Positions 37,201 to 50,400 of a DNA stretch of 64,000 bases are shown one piece after another. The stretch is taken from the NCBI GenBank assembly GCA_028641055.1, contig CM054060.1:296043480-296107479 (forward strand), written 5' to 3'. Below the pieces are notes generated by a model, which worked only from the letters and a program-made list of their open reading frames with translations, was not told the origin of the DNA and did not search any database. Both the position numbers and the translations under genes were made by a program. The DNA is from Alopecurus myosuroides. Taxonomy: Eukaryota; Streptophyta; Magnoliopsida; Poales; Poaceae. The first letter of the stretch is position 1; every line of letters starts with the position of its first letter.

Positions 37201-37793
37201 TGAACCAAAATCTACACCACACAATAGCACAAAGTCCTACGGACACACATAAGCAAGCCAAAACACACAAGCAAGGATCCATTGGAGCTACGTCAGGGGA
37301 TGATCCAAAATCCTAGAAGTGGCTGAAGAACTATATCTACTTCTGACCATCATCACTGTAGAGCTAGGCAATTATTTTGGTCTCTCGGGACATCGGCAAG
37401 TATAAAAGTTTTTGTATAGAAACAAGACAAATAGAAGTAAAGTTTTGATGAAACTTTATGCAACAATCTGTTTTTTGAAACTCCAACTATTTTCTGGACA
37501 GAAAACCTCAAAGACGAGAGATGTTTCAAAAACAGAGCGGAGCAGTTGCAAACAAGTAAGAAATAAACTCTTAACCGAGAGAGATACTAACTCTGTAAGG
37601 CCCGCCCTTCGAACCACTGTTCAAGAACGCCCTTGATATGCATTTAGAATCTTTTGAAAAGATCAGAAGGAGGGAAAATATACTAAAATTCCCTTAGATA
37701 AAAATAATTTAGATAGTAAATAGGTTTTTACTCAAAAATACTTTCCTTTCCTATCTGACGTCCATGCTAACTAAGGTCTCCTAAGGTCAGGAT

Positions 37794-37806
37794 GGCTCTG
37801 ATACCA
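37794..37806 (-). other. LARD primer-binding site, initiator tRNA-Met (INT1/LTR2)
   Basis: The plus strand reads ggctctgatacca, the reverse complement of TGGTATCAGAGCC. It is 4 bases from LTR2 (37811) and fixes the minus-strand orientation of the element. Confidence 0.92.
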
Positions 37807-37810
37807 ACTC

Positions 37811-40800
37811 TGTAAGGACCCCAGACCGGCAGTCTGAAACCCTACGTATGCATACATTCACGATCCCAGAAAGATCAGTCGTGAACCACATACACAGTTG
37901 GCACACAGAAATACATCATCCATTACACGTATACATAAAGGTATTACATAAAAGATCACATGATCAAGTTTAACACAACTGCCAAAAGGGCAGGCAATTT
38001 ATCAAACACAGCGGAAGACAAATAAAACACAACGTAGTTGAGCCCAAGTCACGCCTTAACCTACAGGCTACTGACCCGGAGACGATCCTAGTTCGCAAAG
38101 CCGTCAACTCCGTACTTCTCTTCATAGATCTCCTTCGGAGACTCCTTCTCCAAATCTGATAAGTAGATACCAGGGGCGAAACCATAATGAGTACATTTGA
38201 ATGTACTCAGCAAGACATCCATCATGTCACTTACCAAACATGCAAATATGCTTATATGGTGGAATAGGTAGGCTATAAATAGGGTTCACTATCAATGGTG
38301 TTCATATACGATGACACCACAGTTGCAGTCAGGTTAATCTGTATCTTCGTTGAAGAAGATACTTCAGAAGAAAAATAATATAGTTTTACTTCTCTTGTAG
38401 ATATCACATGTACAAGAGGTTTTCTAAAGCTTTGTTAAAGAATATTTTCTCTTTGCAAAACTTCTTGGAATCAGTTTCCAGAATTCTTGCTTAGAGTAGA
38501 AAAGGTTTTCTTTGCAAAACATTTTGTTTTGTATATCAGCATCTGGCTTTTCGTCATCGACGATACCTCCATGGTATAAGTTTCCATTTCCTTTCCGAAG
38601 TTCACAAGTTCAACACTTCCTTTCATAAATTCCCTTTCAAAAACTTCCTTTTTGAAAACATTGACACAATGCTAGCTACATGGCCATTCAACCGTCCATA
38701 TCCGAGGACGCGGCTATCTCGAAATAGTTTTACTCTGCAGAGGTGTACACATTTCACTAGATCCAGAATCCGCCATGAAACAACCATGGACTGTTCCCAA
38801 CCTATGAGAACATCAGATAACTGATCTTGACTATCCACTATGTGCAAGCTAGTACATGACTATCTCTTCAATTGGGGTTACCCTCCCTGGCAAGCCGTGT
38901 CCCACACCGCCCAAACAGGAGACCCATCTGCTGCATCCGGAGGGAAAATTAATCCCACACTTTAGATGTCCCGTATCCTCCACTCCTAGCGACATTTCGG
39001 TTCGGAGGATCCAATCCCCTATAGCACTTGAGATAGCACACATACTAACCATAACAAGTTTTTAATCAAGCCCCTACCCATATTGGGGTAAAGTGGCAGT
39101 ACGGTAAAGGTTGTCCAGCGAAGACTAGGTTATGTGTCATTTTTGAAAACACCACTTTCTCAAAAATGACCACTTCCACATTCCTCCGGAGAACAAGGAT
39201 CCGCCTTTTCTCCGGGTTTTTTCCGTAAAGCCTTTGTTTTGTAGAATCACAATTTTAGGGTGTCCACTTAGGGACTAGTATATTTGATGGTAATAAATAC
39301 CATATGGTGGCTTATGGGCTTGGTATTACCAAGTTTAACTACTGGCATGATAGTAACCTATATACTAGTATAGTAGTAATAGCCACATCAAAAATAGTTT
39401 TGATAATAAAGTTTTGGTAAAACTTCAGAGGTAAAGCATGCATGATAGATAATGATAAGTATTGTATCAGCAAGCATCAGGATGGCTTGCCTGGTATCTC
39501 CTTGTGTCCCTGGTTTTGGAGTGACTGGAACTTGAAACAGAGCTTCACGACACTTCCTTCCTCTTCGTTTTCTAACGTCGTAAAAGGAATAAAGGACACA
39601 CATTCAGAACCAATCAAGGCAAGCAACCATACATAACAATACATACAGCAAGGAAATCTAATAATAACCAATCACACAATTATTAATGGAGACAAACAAT
39701 CAAACAAACCTACTTGGCAGAAATGCCATTTAATAAGACAGCTTAAGGTTGGAGGAACATATCTCACAACCTTAATATCATGGATTCAGTGGGTGTGCCA
39801 CTCTCATACCAAGATATTAATAAACCCAAAATACACTTAGTTTCACAAGGGTGAGACTACTAAAAGTATATAAAACATGCACAAAAATAAGCATGGCAAT
39901 GGCTCTATCAACCACACCCCAAAAAGAATAAGGTAGCTACTCTGCTAAGCCTAAATCCACAACAAGAATAAATGAGACACATTATTTGCAAAAGTTACTT
40001 TTACAAATCAGTGAGCCTACTCAAGTGTAACAAGGTAATAGACTCATCACAAAACACACAATTTCTCATAGTGAGAACAATAGAAACAATGGCTAAAAAG
40101 GAGGAATCCTATAGACATGCTTCTACTAAAAGTTTGCTATGCAAGCATGCGTAATATGTAAAGTACTAACATGCAAACAAGGAACCATGTTATCATTATG
40201 GTAAATGAAAACATGTCTTTATGCAAGGATACATAAACATCTACCAAACACAAGTTGGCAGGAAAATTAATTCAACACAAAAACTGCTAAGGAAACTAGT
40301 ACTACTCAAACATGAAGAATCAATGGATGAATTTCAATCAATTAATTGAAATACAACCAGAGGGTCCATGTCATAAAAACAGGAGTGAAAAACATCTATA
40401 CTTTCTATAACAAAAATATCCCATTTAGCAAAACAATGCATCAATTTGCAGGGCAACTCCTACATACTAGTAGTAATAAAAAGGGCATTACTAGAGGAAT
40501 CAAACAACACTCCAAAGATGGATTTTTCCTAGAAAGCCCCACATGATTACAACCACTTACAAACAGAAGCATACCCATTTTTGTTTAGCACAAAAATTCC
40601 CAAAGAAAAAATACTAGGCACTCATTAGTTATAGAACTATATAAAAGAAACACATCTAGTGTGGGGGAAATAATGTTTCCACCAAAAATGCAATGACACC
40701 AGTGGGTGTTCCACTAGCATATCAAAGCATTAAGAGGTCACAAAGCCTCTGGTCCACTTGTTAAAAATTAACAAAAGACTAAACTAGCATCTAGTTCAAT

Positions 40801-43800
40801 AACCATACTAGTAGAAAAATAATAGGGTGCACAAATAAGCAAGGTAAGGATACTCATGCTATTGTTTTCACACATGTGAAAACTTTAGGGGTCAAGTACT
40901 CATAACAACATCATCAAAAAGCTACTGGCCCTATGAATACAACACAAAAATATGTGGCTATACAACCACAAATGATTACTTCAAAAATTCCACACATGAG
41001 GGAATTTTTCCATAACAATCTCATAGTGAAGACAAAGCTACTCATGCTTTTCTACCAAATCAAATGCAAGCTAGCAGAGGTGATACCATCATAATACAAG
41101 TACCAACATGGTACTGATTAAAATATCTCAACACAACAATTCAATCACTTGCACACAAATTAATCAATCAAAAATTATATGCAAGTAATAAACTAGAGAT
41201 AAAACATATGCTACTAATATAAATCCTATTTCTTCTCCACTCAAGTCCACACAATATAACATGCTAAAATAGTTAAGTAACACTTAGAAAACAAGTTCAC
41301 ACAACTTGTACATGCTAGAAAACAACATTGCAACACAAAAATATAATCACACAATTTAAATAGTTAAAATGCCAAAATGGCAGAAACAGGTGAAACAAAG
41401 ATCTGTCCACCCAATTTTATAGGATGCTCTAAAAATTAAACCCTTCTAGGTTTGGATAGTCCTAAACATATAAAAGACCATCCAGTTTAGTTTGCATCAA
41501 AATTCATTCTTAATAATTTTATAAAAATCACCAAATTGCTCTCTTGTGTTTTACCAAATTGCATGCCATTTCAAAAATACTTTGAATTTGGAAGCAAGAT
41601 TAATTGCTCCTGTTAGGAAATTTCAAGGGCTTTCCAATGCAATTTGCCTCACTTCATTCTGAGTTGTGAAATAAAAATGGTGCTCATTTTGGTGTTTCTG
41701 GTACCTGTTGCCAAATCATTTTTCATTGCAAAAATATCCATCCAAATGTAGATCTACAAGTTGGAGGTGGTTTAGAATTTGTTGCTTTACATCTGTGAAT
41801 TTTGTCTTGGCCAAATTCATCTTTTAGGTTGCCTTTTTGGCCCTAAAGTAACATGCAATGTTTCTGCAAAAATAAAATTGGAAAAACTAGTGTCATGGGC
41901 TAGATCTGCTAATTGGGCCGGCCAGATCCAAATGCACCGCGGGGGAATCCAGCCGTAGCCGCTGACCTGCGGGCCATTAGGCCACGCGGCAGACACGCGG
42001 GCACAGCGAGGCCCCACGGGCAGGTTTGACCTGCTCCCGCGCGGGTCAAGGGCGCTGACGTCGTGCTCGCGTCATCGCGACGTCACTCGCCGGTGGGAGA
42101 GCTCCGGCGAGGTTCCAAACCGCGATTCCGTTCACCGTTTTACAAACAAAAGGTATCAACGCGTTGCTCTCGACTTGGGGATTCATCTAGGGGCAGCCTC
42201 GCTTCCCGGGAAGCAACCGGAGAGCGGCGGCGACGGACGGCGCACGGCGGCCCGAGAGGGAGCACGGCACGGCAGCGATTCGGAGGGAGAGGGAGAGGGG
42301 AAAAAGGGCGGGGAGGCGCGCCTGCTCACCACGAGCGCGCGGGGATGCTCGGAGAAGGCAGAGGACGAGCGAGGCCACGGCGATGCCTCGCCGGAGTGCG
42401 CCGGACTCGCAGACGAGGACTGGACGGCGCGGGCTCCCTGCGGCGCTTCGGCTCGATTCCATTTGCACCGAGCACCACCACGACGAGGCGGAGACTATGG
42501 CGCCAACGGCGAGCGGCGGCGAGCTCGGGAACGGCCGATCGACGGCGAGCCTTTTCGAGCTAGGGTTTCGGTTGAGATATTTTCAGAGGAGAGAGAGGGA
42601 CTTCGAGGGGGAGAGAGAGGGGGCAGGTAGAGATACACATGGGGGGTTTTAACCATCTAGAAGCCTTCCACTCGAAGGCAATGGAGCATGGGCTTCCATG
42701 CCTCAACTTGCAGCTACAGGAAGAAGAAGGTGTGTGTGACTCAGCTTACAAAATGGTCCCTAGCAATTTACAACAAGGTCCTTTTCTTCTCTGAAAATTT
42801 ATGTTTTCACTAGGCAAACAAAGTTATAAATTGAAATCCTTTTTCCCAAAATTCTTATTAGTATAGATGTACAACATATGTGAAAATTGGATCCATTGGA
42901 TACACTTTATAATTTAAAGTTGTTCAAATTCAAAATCTTACATAAATGGACATTGAATTTATTAACATACTTAGGAGCTTCCAAAAATGATAATTTTTGG
43001 CACACATTCCTTATTTGATGTGTTACTTATGTGGTAGAAAATTCAAGTCATTTTGAGTTACTTCATAGAACAAACTTGTTCAAATTTCAAAAAGGTGCTG
43101 TCAACAAAACAGGGGTTTTTGGCAACTTAAACAATTCAAAAACTTGTGCCCTTTTGGTTTTCATCCTTATTTATAATATAGAGAATTTGGTATTTATTTC
43201 ATGGCATTTGGAAAAAGTTTGTAGAACAAACTTGCTCAAAATCCCAAATGTTGCTGTGGAGAAAACTCATGTTTTCAGGACTTTAATGGATTCAATTTTT
43301 GGTCTCCTCTTGTGTGTGTGCCTTATTTGATATAAGGAAGCAATGGTATGAATTTCAAATCATTTTAAGAAAGTTTCCAATAGTAACTTGTTTTAGTTTT
43401 CTGTTTCTGGAAATATTGGAATTTCTATTTAATAAGGCACTTGGCTTTTCTTTAACAATGCTTTGCCAAAATATTTATGTGACTAGAGATAGCAAGTCAA
43501 TGCTCTCCAATACCTTTGTTTTTAATCTTGCAAGGTTGGAAAAACATTTGATAATATTTTGGTGAAGCATTTAAGAATGCCTCTTTTTCCTGATAATCTT
43601 TTATGGAAATTTTATTAAGTGTTTCCTCTTTCTTAATTTGGGACTTGGAATTATATTCAACAAGTATGGGATTCATAAGATGTTTTTGGAAAACCCTTTG
43701 ATAAATATTTACTTTAGAAAATATTGTCAAGGTCATTGGAACAATATGTTGAATATTTTTAGTTTACTGCTTTGCTATCTTTTTAAGTTTGCAAGTTTAT

Positions 43801-43917
43801 ATAATTAGTTTGTTTAGTTGCACTTAAACAAACACAAACAAACACAACCAAAGTTTATTAGTCAAGCAATTAGCAAAACAACTGTGTTAACAGGTATTCC
43901 AAAATTGGGATGTGACA
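37811..43917 (-). repeat. LARD LTR2 (6107 bp), shared middle LTR
   Basis: Full-length and nearly identical to LTR1, except for a cluster of differences at 41400-41700 (LTR1 31750-32060). It serves at once as the 5' LTR of the left unit and the 3' LTR of the right unit. No TSD or flanking DNA separates the units, so they did not insert independently. Confidence 0.92.
41925..42650 (-). other. GC-rich island within LARD LTR2
   Basis: The counterpart of 32270-32995, with about ten single-base changes. ORFs at 42063-42563 and 42175-42630 are its open frames; no recognisable protein. Confidence 0.5.
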
Positions 43918-46900
43918 GGTCTTCCCCCCTTAAAAAGAATCTCGTCCCCGAGATTCGCAAGCGAGGACTAAGGGAGGGCCAACAAACACAATGTTAGTGT
44001 TGGAGTGCAGGTGCTTCCCCTCTTTGACTTTTCTTGGGAGGCAGGGCACTTCCCTAAATTAGCAAATTCTTTCTAAAAAGTACACCAGTAGTGTTTTAGG
44101 TCCAAAACTTTTGTTTCCTAGTTTGAACAAAAATTAAGGTTAGTGCAGAACTACCTGGAAATGTACCGTCAATTATTACATGAGTTTCTAGCTAAATCCC
44201 ACCTTTTACATACCACATATGGAGTGGTGTACCACTCTCATAACAAGGTATATAAGAAGCTAAAAATATAGCTTGTGGGTGCAAAGGTTAGGTTGCTAAG
44301 GTAAAATAAACAGACAGAATAATACCCATGGCAGTGGATATTAGCATCACACAAGCAATTATCACTTAATGTGTTCATGATTTTAGTTGGATGTTTTAGA
44401 TTCTTAAGATACTCTTAAGCACAATAATAACACAAGTATAAACTCATGCTAAGGTAAAACATTTAAACAAAACCCAATAAGCAAGCAAACAACACCACAG
44501 ATGAATAGACTATTTATTCACTAGGTTATTGTTTATTAGAGGTTTTGGAATCCATCAATCATGAACAATTAGCAAACAACCAGTAGCTAAAAACCAATGA
44601 ATACAATCATAAAGGTACTCTAAAACACCATCTTCACACAAGATAAAACTCCTATTACACAGGCATAAAAACAGGACTGCACAAATAACACCCTAGTTAT
44701 GAAAAATCTACACCAGCATGCTATAAGAGATAATCATATCCTATAACCATAGAACATGAAACTAAATAATTCATGGCATGATAACAGAAGTAATAACTTC
44801 CTAAACATGCTATATCAACACATATACTCATAAAATAAAATAGTGTAATACTAGAGCAAAAATCACCATTTTCTAGTGGTGGAACTAGTTTCACTCTAGA
44901 GAAGCAAACAATGCTATCATGATGTTTAAACTTAAACAAGCAAGACATGAACATAAATTTACCTAATAACAGTACACAAAACTTACTCATGTTAGTAAGC
45001 ACAAACATCAAAACAATCCCATGATACAACTATTAAACATGCATAAATTAATTCTAGCAATTTATGTTTTTCTTAAACAATTACTAGCAAACAAGCAAGG
45101 TATAACTTACACAACCAATAGCTATGCAATTAATGAAAAGTTATTTAAACCTTTTCAAAATTCCATACACTCAATTTAAAATTATTCACAAACAATCTAC
45201 CAACCAAGAGGAATTTATTTTATTTGCGAACAATTTAATTTTAGCACACGATAGTGAAACATTTCTTAACATGATACCCCTAAGGAATATTATGCTAACA
45301 AAAAGATCACACCTAAACATATTAGTATGTACTAATAAGAAATAAACTTCTCACTTGCATAAGTGAAAACAAACAATTATATTTTCCATGGTGGAAAAAT
45401 AGAAATCAATCACATAGTGAAACATGCTATTTTTCACACATGTGTATGGTTGGGGATTTTCATCCTCAAGCCAAAATGAAATGGGACCAGTGGGCTATGG
45501 CCCACTAATACCAAGTAAAAAAATAGGTACTAAGCCTCTGGTTACTCATGAAAAACTTTGCATACAAGATAAAAATATAAGGCTATTTAATCTAGTGAAG
45601 CAATACTAGTGCATACTGATAGTAATGCTTACATATGCTTTACTATTAAGAGACATGCAAGCTAACATAGGTACAAGCATAAAAATAACAGTACCTAAAT
45701 GGTACTGGACTCAAATAAAACATAGCACAAAATCTACTAATAAAGTATACACAGATCTAGCTCTCACAATACTTCAAAATAATAAACTAGAAGGTGACAA
45801 ATGTTATTTCATTTTTATTCGAGTTTCCAATCATGCACACACTTTATAGGGTAGATTTATTGTAATAAAACAACATAATAACAAGTCCTAACAACTCCAT
45901 ATAAGTTAGGAAGCAAGATTGAATAAAACACAAATTTATTTCAATCAAGAGCACACAAAGAGACTAAAACAGGAAAACTGCTGTTTCCTAGTTCTATCAT
46001 AATCATTCCATCGTTGACTTAATTTCCAAACCTCAAATTTTTATAGTACCTACAATGTCTACTAAAATTTGGTTTCCAAAGTAGATACACCCGATATCCT
46101 ATTGACTAGTAAACGAATAGGTCATCATCTTATTTTCTCGTGACTTCTCCTTTTCACCAACTAGATTAAAAAGTGTCGTAAGTCACTTAATTCTTTGGTT
46201 TAGAAAGAGTTGTCAGTAGTTCGCATGATTTGGTTAGGTGTCAACCTAAGATTAGACCAAGCATGTTAGTCTTGTTAGCTTTCTATTAAATACTGTTTGT
46301 CCGACAAGATACGACTAGCGTCATACGTCGAATATTGAATTTTGCTCTTTGGATTGGCTTTTGAGGGGGTTGCGCATCATGGCATGTGAAGGCTTCTTTT
46401 GCACCTTTCTCCAGAGGAGGGAGGTATATAACTTTTAAAAAGCTACGTTTAGCCCACAGGGAAAAACGAGTCTTTTGCAAACAGACAAAACACAGAGGTT
46501 TTTGTCAGTAGTGGTTGGTGCATTCACGCCTTTTCTTCTTTGAGGGTTGTCGTTGTTGGAGCTTTATCTGATGGAGTGCATCACTGGTAGCAACGCTATC
46601 AGCTCGTGTGGCTTGATGGTCCTCTATTATTAGGCACAACGGTGCTTTCATTGATTGTGGGGGAGATGGTGGTGGTTCATGACGGGTCGCATTATGAAGC
46701 GAAAACAAGTATAAGTCTAAGCAACAAATTCTTGTTTTTGAATGCTATACAAACATTTTTGCTTGCAAAAATCTAACACGAGGCGATTCAAAAACAAGAG
46801 CGGGGCAATCACAAATTTGCAAATTTTGAGCACCCCACAAACATATAGAAGCCTAGATGAACCAAAATCTACACCACACAATAGCACAAAGTCCTACGGA

Positions 46901-47467
46901 CACACATAAGCAAGCCAAAACACACAAGCAAGGCTCCATTGGAGCTACGTCAGGGGATGATCCAAAATCCTAGAAGTGGCTGAAGAACTATATCTACTTC
47001 TGACCATCATCACTGTAGAGCTAGGCAATTATTTTGGTCTCTCGGGACATCGGCAAGTATAAAAGTTTTTGTATAGAAACAAGACAAATAGAAGTAAAGT
47101 TTTGATGAAACTTTATGCAACAATCTGTTTTTTGAAACTCCAACTATTTTCTGGACAGAAAACCTCAAAGACGAGAGATGTTTCAAAAACAGAGCGGAGC
47201 AGTTGCAAACAAGTAAGAAATAAACTCTTAACCGAGAGAGATACTAACTCTGTAAGGCCCGCCCTTCGAACCACTGTTCAAGAACGCCCTTGATATGCAT
47301 TTAGAATCTTTTGAAAAGATCAGAAGGAGGGAAAATATACTAAAATTCCCTTAGATAAAAATAATTTAGATAGTAAATAGGTTTTTACTCAAAAATACTT
47401 TCCTTTCCTATCTGACGTCCATGCTAACTAAGGTCTCCTAAGGTCAGGATGGCTCTGATACCAACTC
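43918..47467 (-). other. LARD internal domain INT2 (3550 bp), non-coding
   Basis: Same length and layout as INT1. The PPT and hairpin lie at 43918-43956 and the initiator tRNA-Met PBS (plus strand ggctctgatacca) at 47451-47463. No coding frame is visible. Differences from INT1 are scattered single bases, for example at 43957 (a for g) and about 46792 (c for t). Confidence 0.88.
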
Positions 47468-50400
47468 TGTAAGGACCCCAGACCGGCAGTCTGAAACCCT
47501 ACGTATGCATACATTCACGATCCCAGAAAGATCAGTCGTGAACCACATACACAGTTGGCACACAGAAATACATCATCCATTACACGTATACATAAAGGTA
47601 TTACATAAAAGATCACATGATCAAGTTTAACACAACTGCCAAAAGGGCAGGCAATTTATCAAACACAGCGGAAGACAAATAAAACACAACGTAGTTGAGC
47701 CCAAGTCACGCCTTAACCTACAGGCTGCTGACCCGGAGACGATCCTAGTTCGCAAAGCCGTCAACTCCGTACTTCTCTTCATAGATCTCCTTCGGAGACT
47801 CCTTCTCCAAATCTGATAAGTAGATACCAGGGGCGAAACCATAATGAGTACATTTGAATGTACTCAGCAAGACATCCATCATGTCACTTACCAAACATGC
47901 AAATATGCTTATATGGTGGAATAGGTAGGCTATAAATAGGGTTCACTATCAATGGTGTTCATATACGATGACACCACAGTTGCAGTCAGGTTAATCTGTA
48001 TCTTCGTTGAAGAAGATACTTCAGAAGAAAAATAATATAGTTTTACTTCTCTTGTAGATATCACATGTACAAGAGGTTTTCTAAAGCTTTGTTAAAGAAT
48101 ATTTTCTCTTTGCAAAACTTCTTGGAATCAGTTTCCAGAATTCTTGCTTAGAGTAGAAAAGGTTTTCTTTGCAAAACATTTTGTTTTGTATATCAGCATC
48201 TGGCTTTTCGTCATCGACGATACCTCCATGGTATAAGTTTCCATTTCCTTTCCGAACTTCACAAGTTCAACACTTCCTTTCATAAATTCCCTTTCAAAAA
48301 CTTCCTTTTTGAAAACATTGACACAATGCTAGCTACATGGCCATTCAACCGTCCATATCCGAGGACGCGGCTATCTCGAAATAGTTTTACTCTGCAGAGG
48401 TGTACACATTTCCACTAGATCCAGAATCCGCCATGAAACAACCATGGACTGTTCCCAACCTATGAGAACATTAGATAACTGATCTTGACTATCCACTATG
48501 TGCAAGCTAGTACATGACTATCTCTTCAATTGGGGTTACCCTCCCTGGCAAGCCGTGTCCCACACCGCCCAAACAGGAGACCCATCTGCTGCATCCGGAG
48601 GGAAAATTAATCCCACACTTTAGATGTCCCGTATCCTCCACTCCTAGCGACATTTCGGTTCGGAGGATCCAATCCCCTATAGCACTTGAGATAGCACACA
48701 TACTAACCATAACAAGTTTTTAATCAAGCCCCTACCCATATTGGGGTAAAGTGGCAGTACGGTAAAGGTTGTCCAGCGAAGACTAGGTTATGTGTCATTT
48801 TTGAAAACACCACTTTCTCAAAAATGACCACTTCCACATTCCTCCGGAGAACAAGGATCCGCCTTTTCTCCGGGTTTTTTCCGTAAAGCCTTTGTTTTGT
48901 AGAATCACAATTTTAGGGTGTCCACTTAGGGACTAGTATATTTGATGGTAATAAATACCATATGGTGGCTTATGGGCTTGGTATTACCAAGTTTAACTAC
49001 TGGCATGATAGTAACCTATATACTAGTATAGTAGTAATAGCCACATCAAAAATAGTTTTGATAATAAAGTTTTGGTAAAACTTCAGAGGTAAAGCATGCA
49101 TGATAGATAATGATAAGTATTGTATCAGCAAGCATCGGGATGGCTTGCCTGGTATCTCCTTGTGTCCCTGGTTTTGGAGTGACTGGAACTTGAAACAGAG
49201 CTTCACGACACTTCCTTCCTCTTAGTTTTCTAACGTCGTAAAAGGAATAAAGGACACACATTCAGAACCAATCAAGGAAAGCAACCATACATAACAATAC
49301 ATACAGCAAGGAAATCTAATAATAACCAATCACACAATTATTAATGGAGACAAACAATCAAACAAACCTACTTGGCAGAAATGCCATTTAATAAGACAAC
49401 TTAAGGTTGGAGGAACATATCTCACAACCTTAATATCATGTATTCAGTGGGTGTGCCACTCTCATACCAAGATATTAATAAACCCAAATTACACTTAGTT
49501 TCACAAGGGTGAGACTACTAAAAGTATATAAAACATGCACAAAAATAAGCATGGCAATGGGCCTATCAACCACACCCCAAAAAGAATAAGGTAGCTACTC
49601 TGCTAAGCCTAAATCCACAACAAGAATAAATGAGACACATGATTTGCAAAAGTTACTTTTACAAATCAGTGAGCCTACTCAAGTGTAACAAGGTAATAGA
49701 CTCATCACAAAACACACAATTTCTCATAGTGAGAACAATAGAAACAATGGCTAAAAAGGAGGAATCCTATAGACATGCTTCTACTAAAAGTTTGCTATGC
49801 AAGCATGCATAATATGTAAAGTACTAACATGCAAACAAGGAACCATGTTATCATTATGGTAAATGAAAACATGTCTTTATGCAAGGATACATAAACATCT
49901 ACCAAACACAAGTTGGCAGGAAAATTAATTCAACACAAAAACTGCTAAGGAAACTAGTACTACTCAAACATGAAGAATCAATGGATGAATTTCAATCAAT
50001 TAATTGAAATACAACCAGAGGGTCCATGTCATAAAAACAGGAGTGAAAAACATCTATACTTGCTATAACAAAAATATCCCATTTAGCAAAACAATGCATC
50101 AATTTGCAGGGCAACTCCTACATACTAGTAGTAATAAAAAGGGCATTACTAGAGGAATCAAACAACACTCCAAAGATGGATTTTTCCTAGCAATCCCCAC
50201 ATGATTACAACCACTTACAAACAGAAGCATACCCATTTTTGTTTAGCACAAAAATTCCCAAAGCAAAAATACTAGGCACTCATTAGTTATAGAACTATAT
50301 AAAAGAAACACATCTAGTGTGGGGGAAATAATGTTTCCACCAAAAATGCAATGACACCAGTGGGTGTTCCACTAGCATATCAAAGCATTAAGAGGTCACA

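Larger units (their letters stand above)
34261..37810 (-). other. LARD internal domain INT1 (3550 bp), non-coding
   Basis: It runs from the PPT side (34261) to the PBS side (37810). No gag or pol motif is visible in any frame; the longest frames are around 100 codons. It differs from INT2 at about 24 hand-counted sites, roughly 0.7%, mostly single bases, with equal length (3550 bp). Confidence 0.88.
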
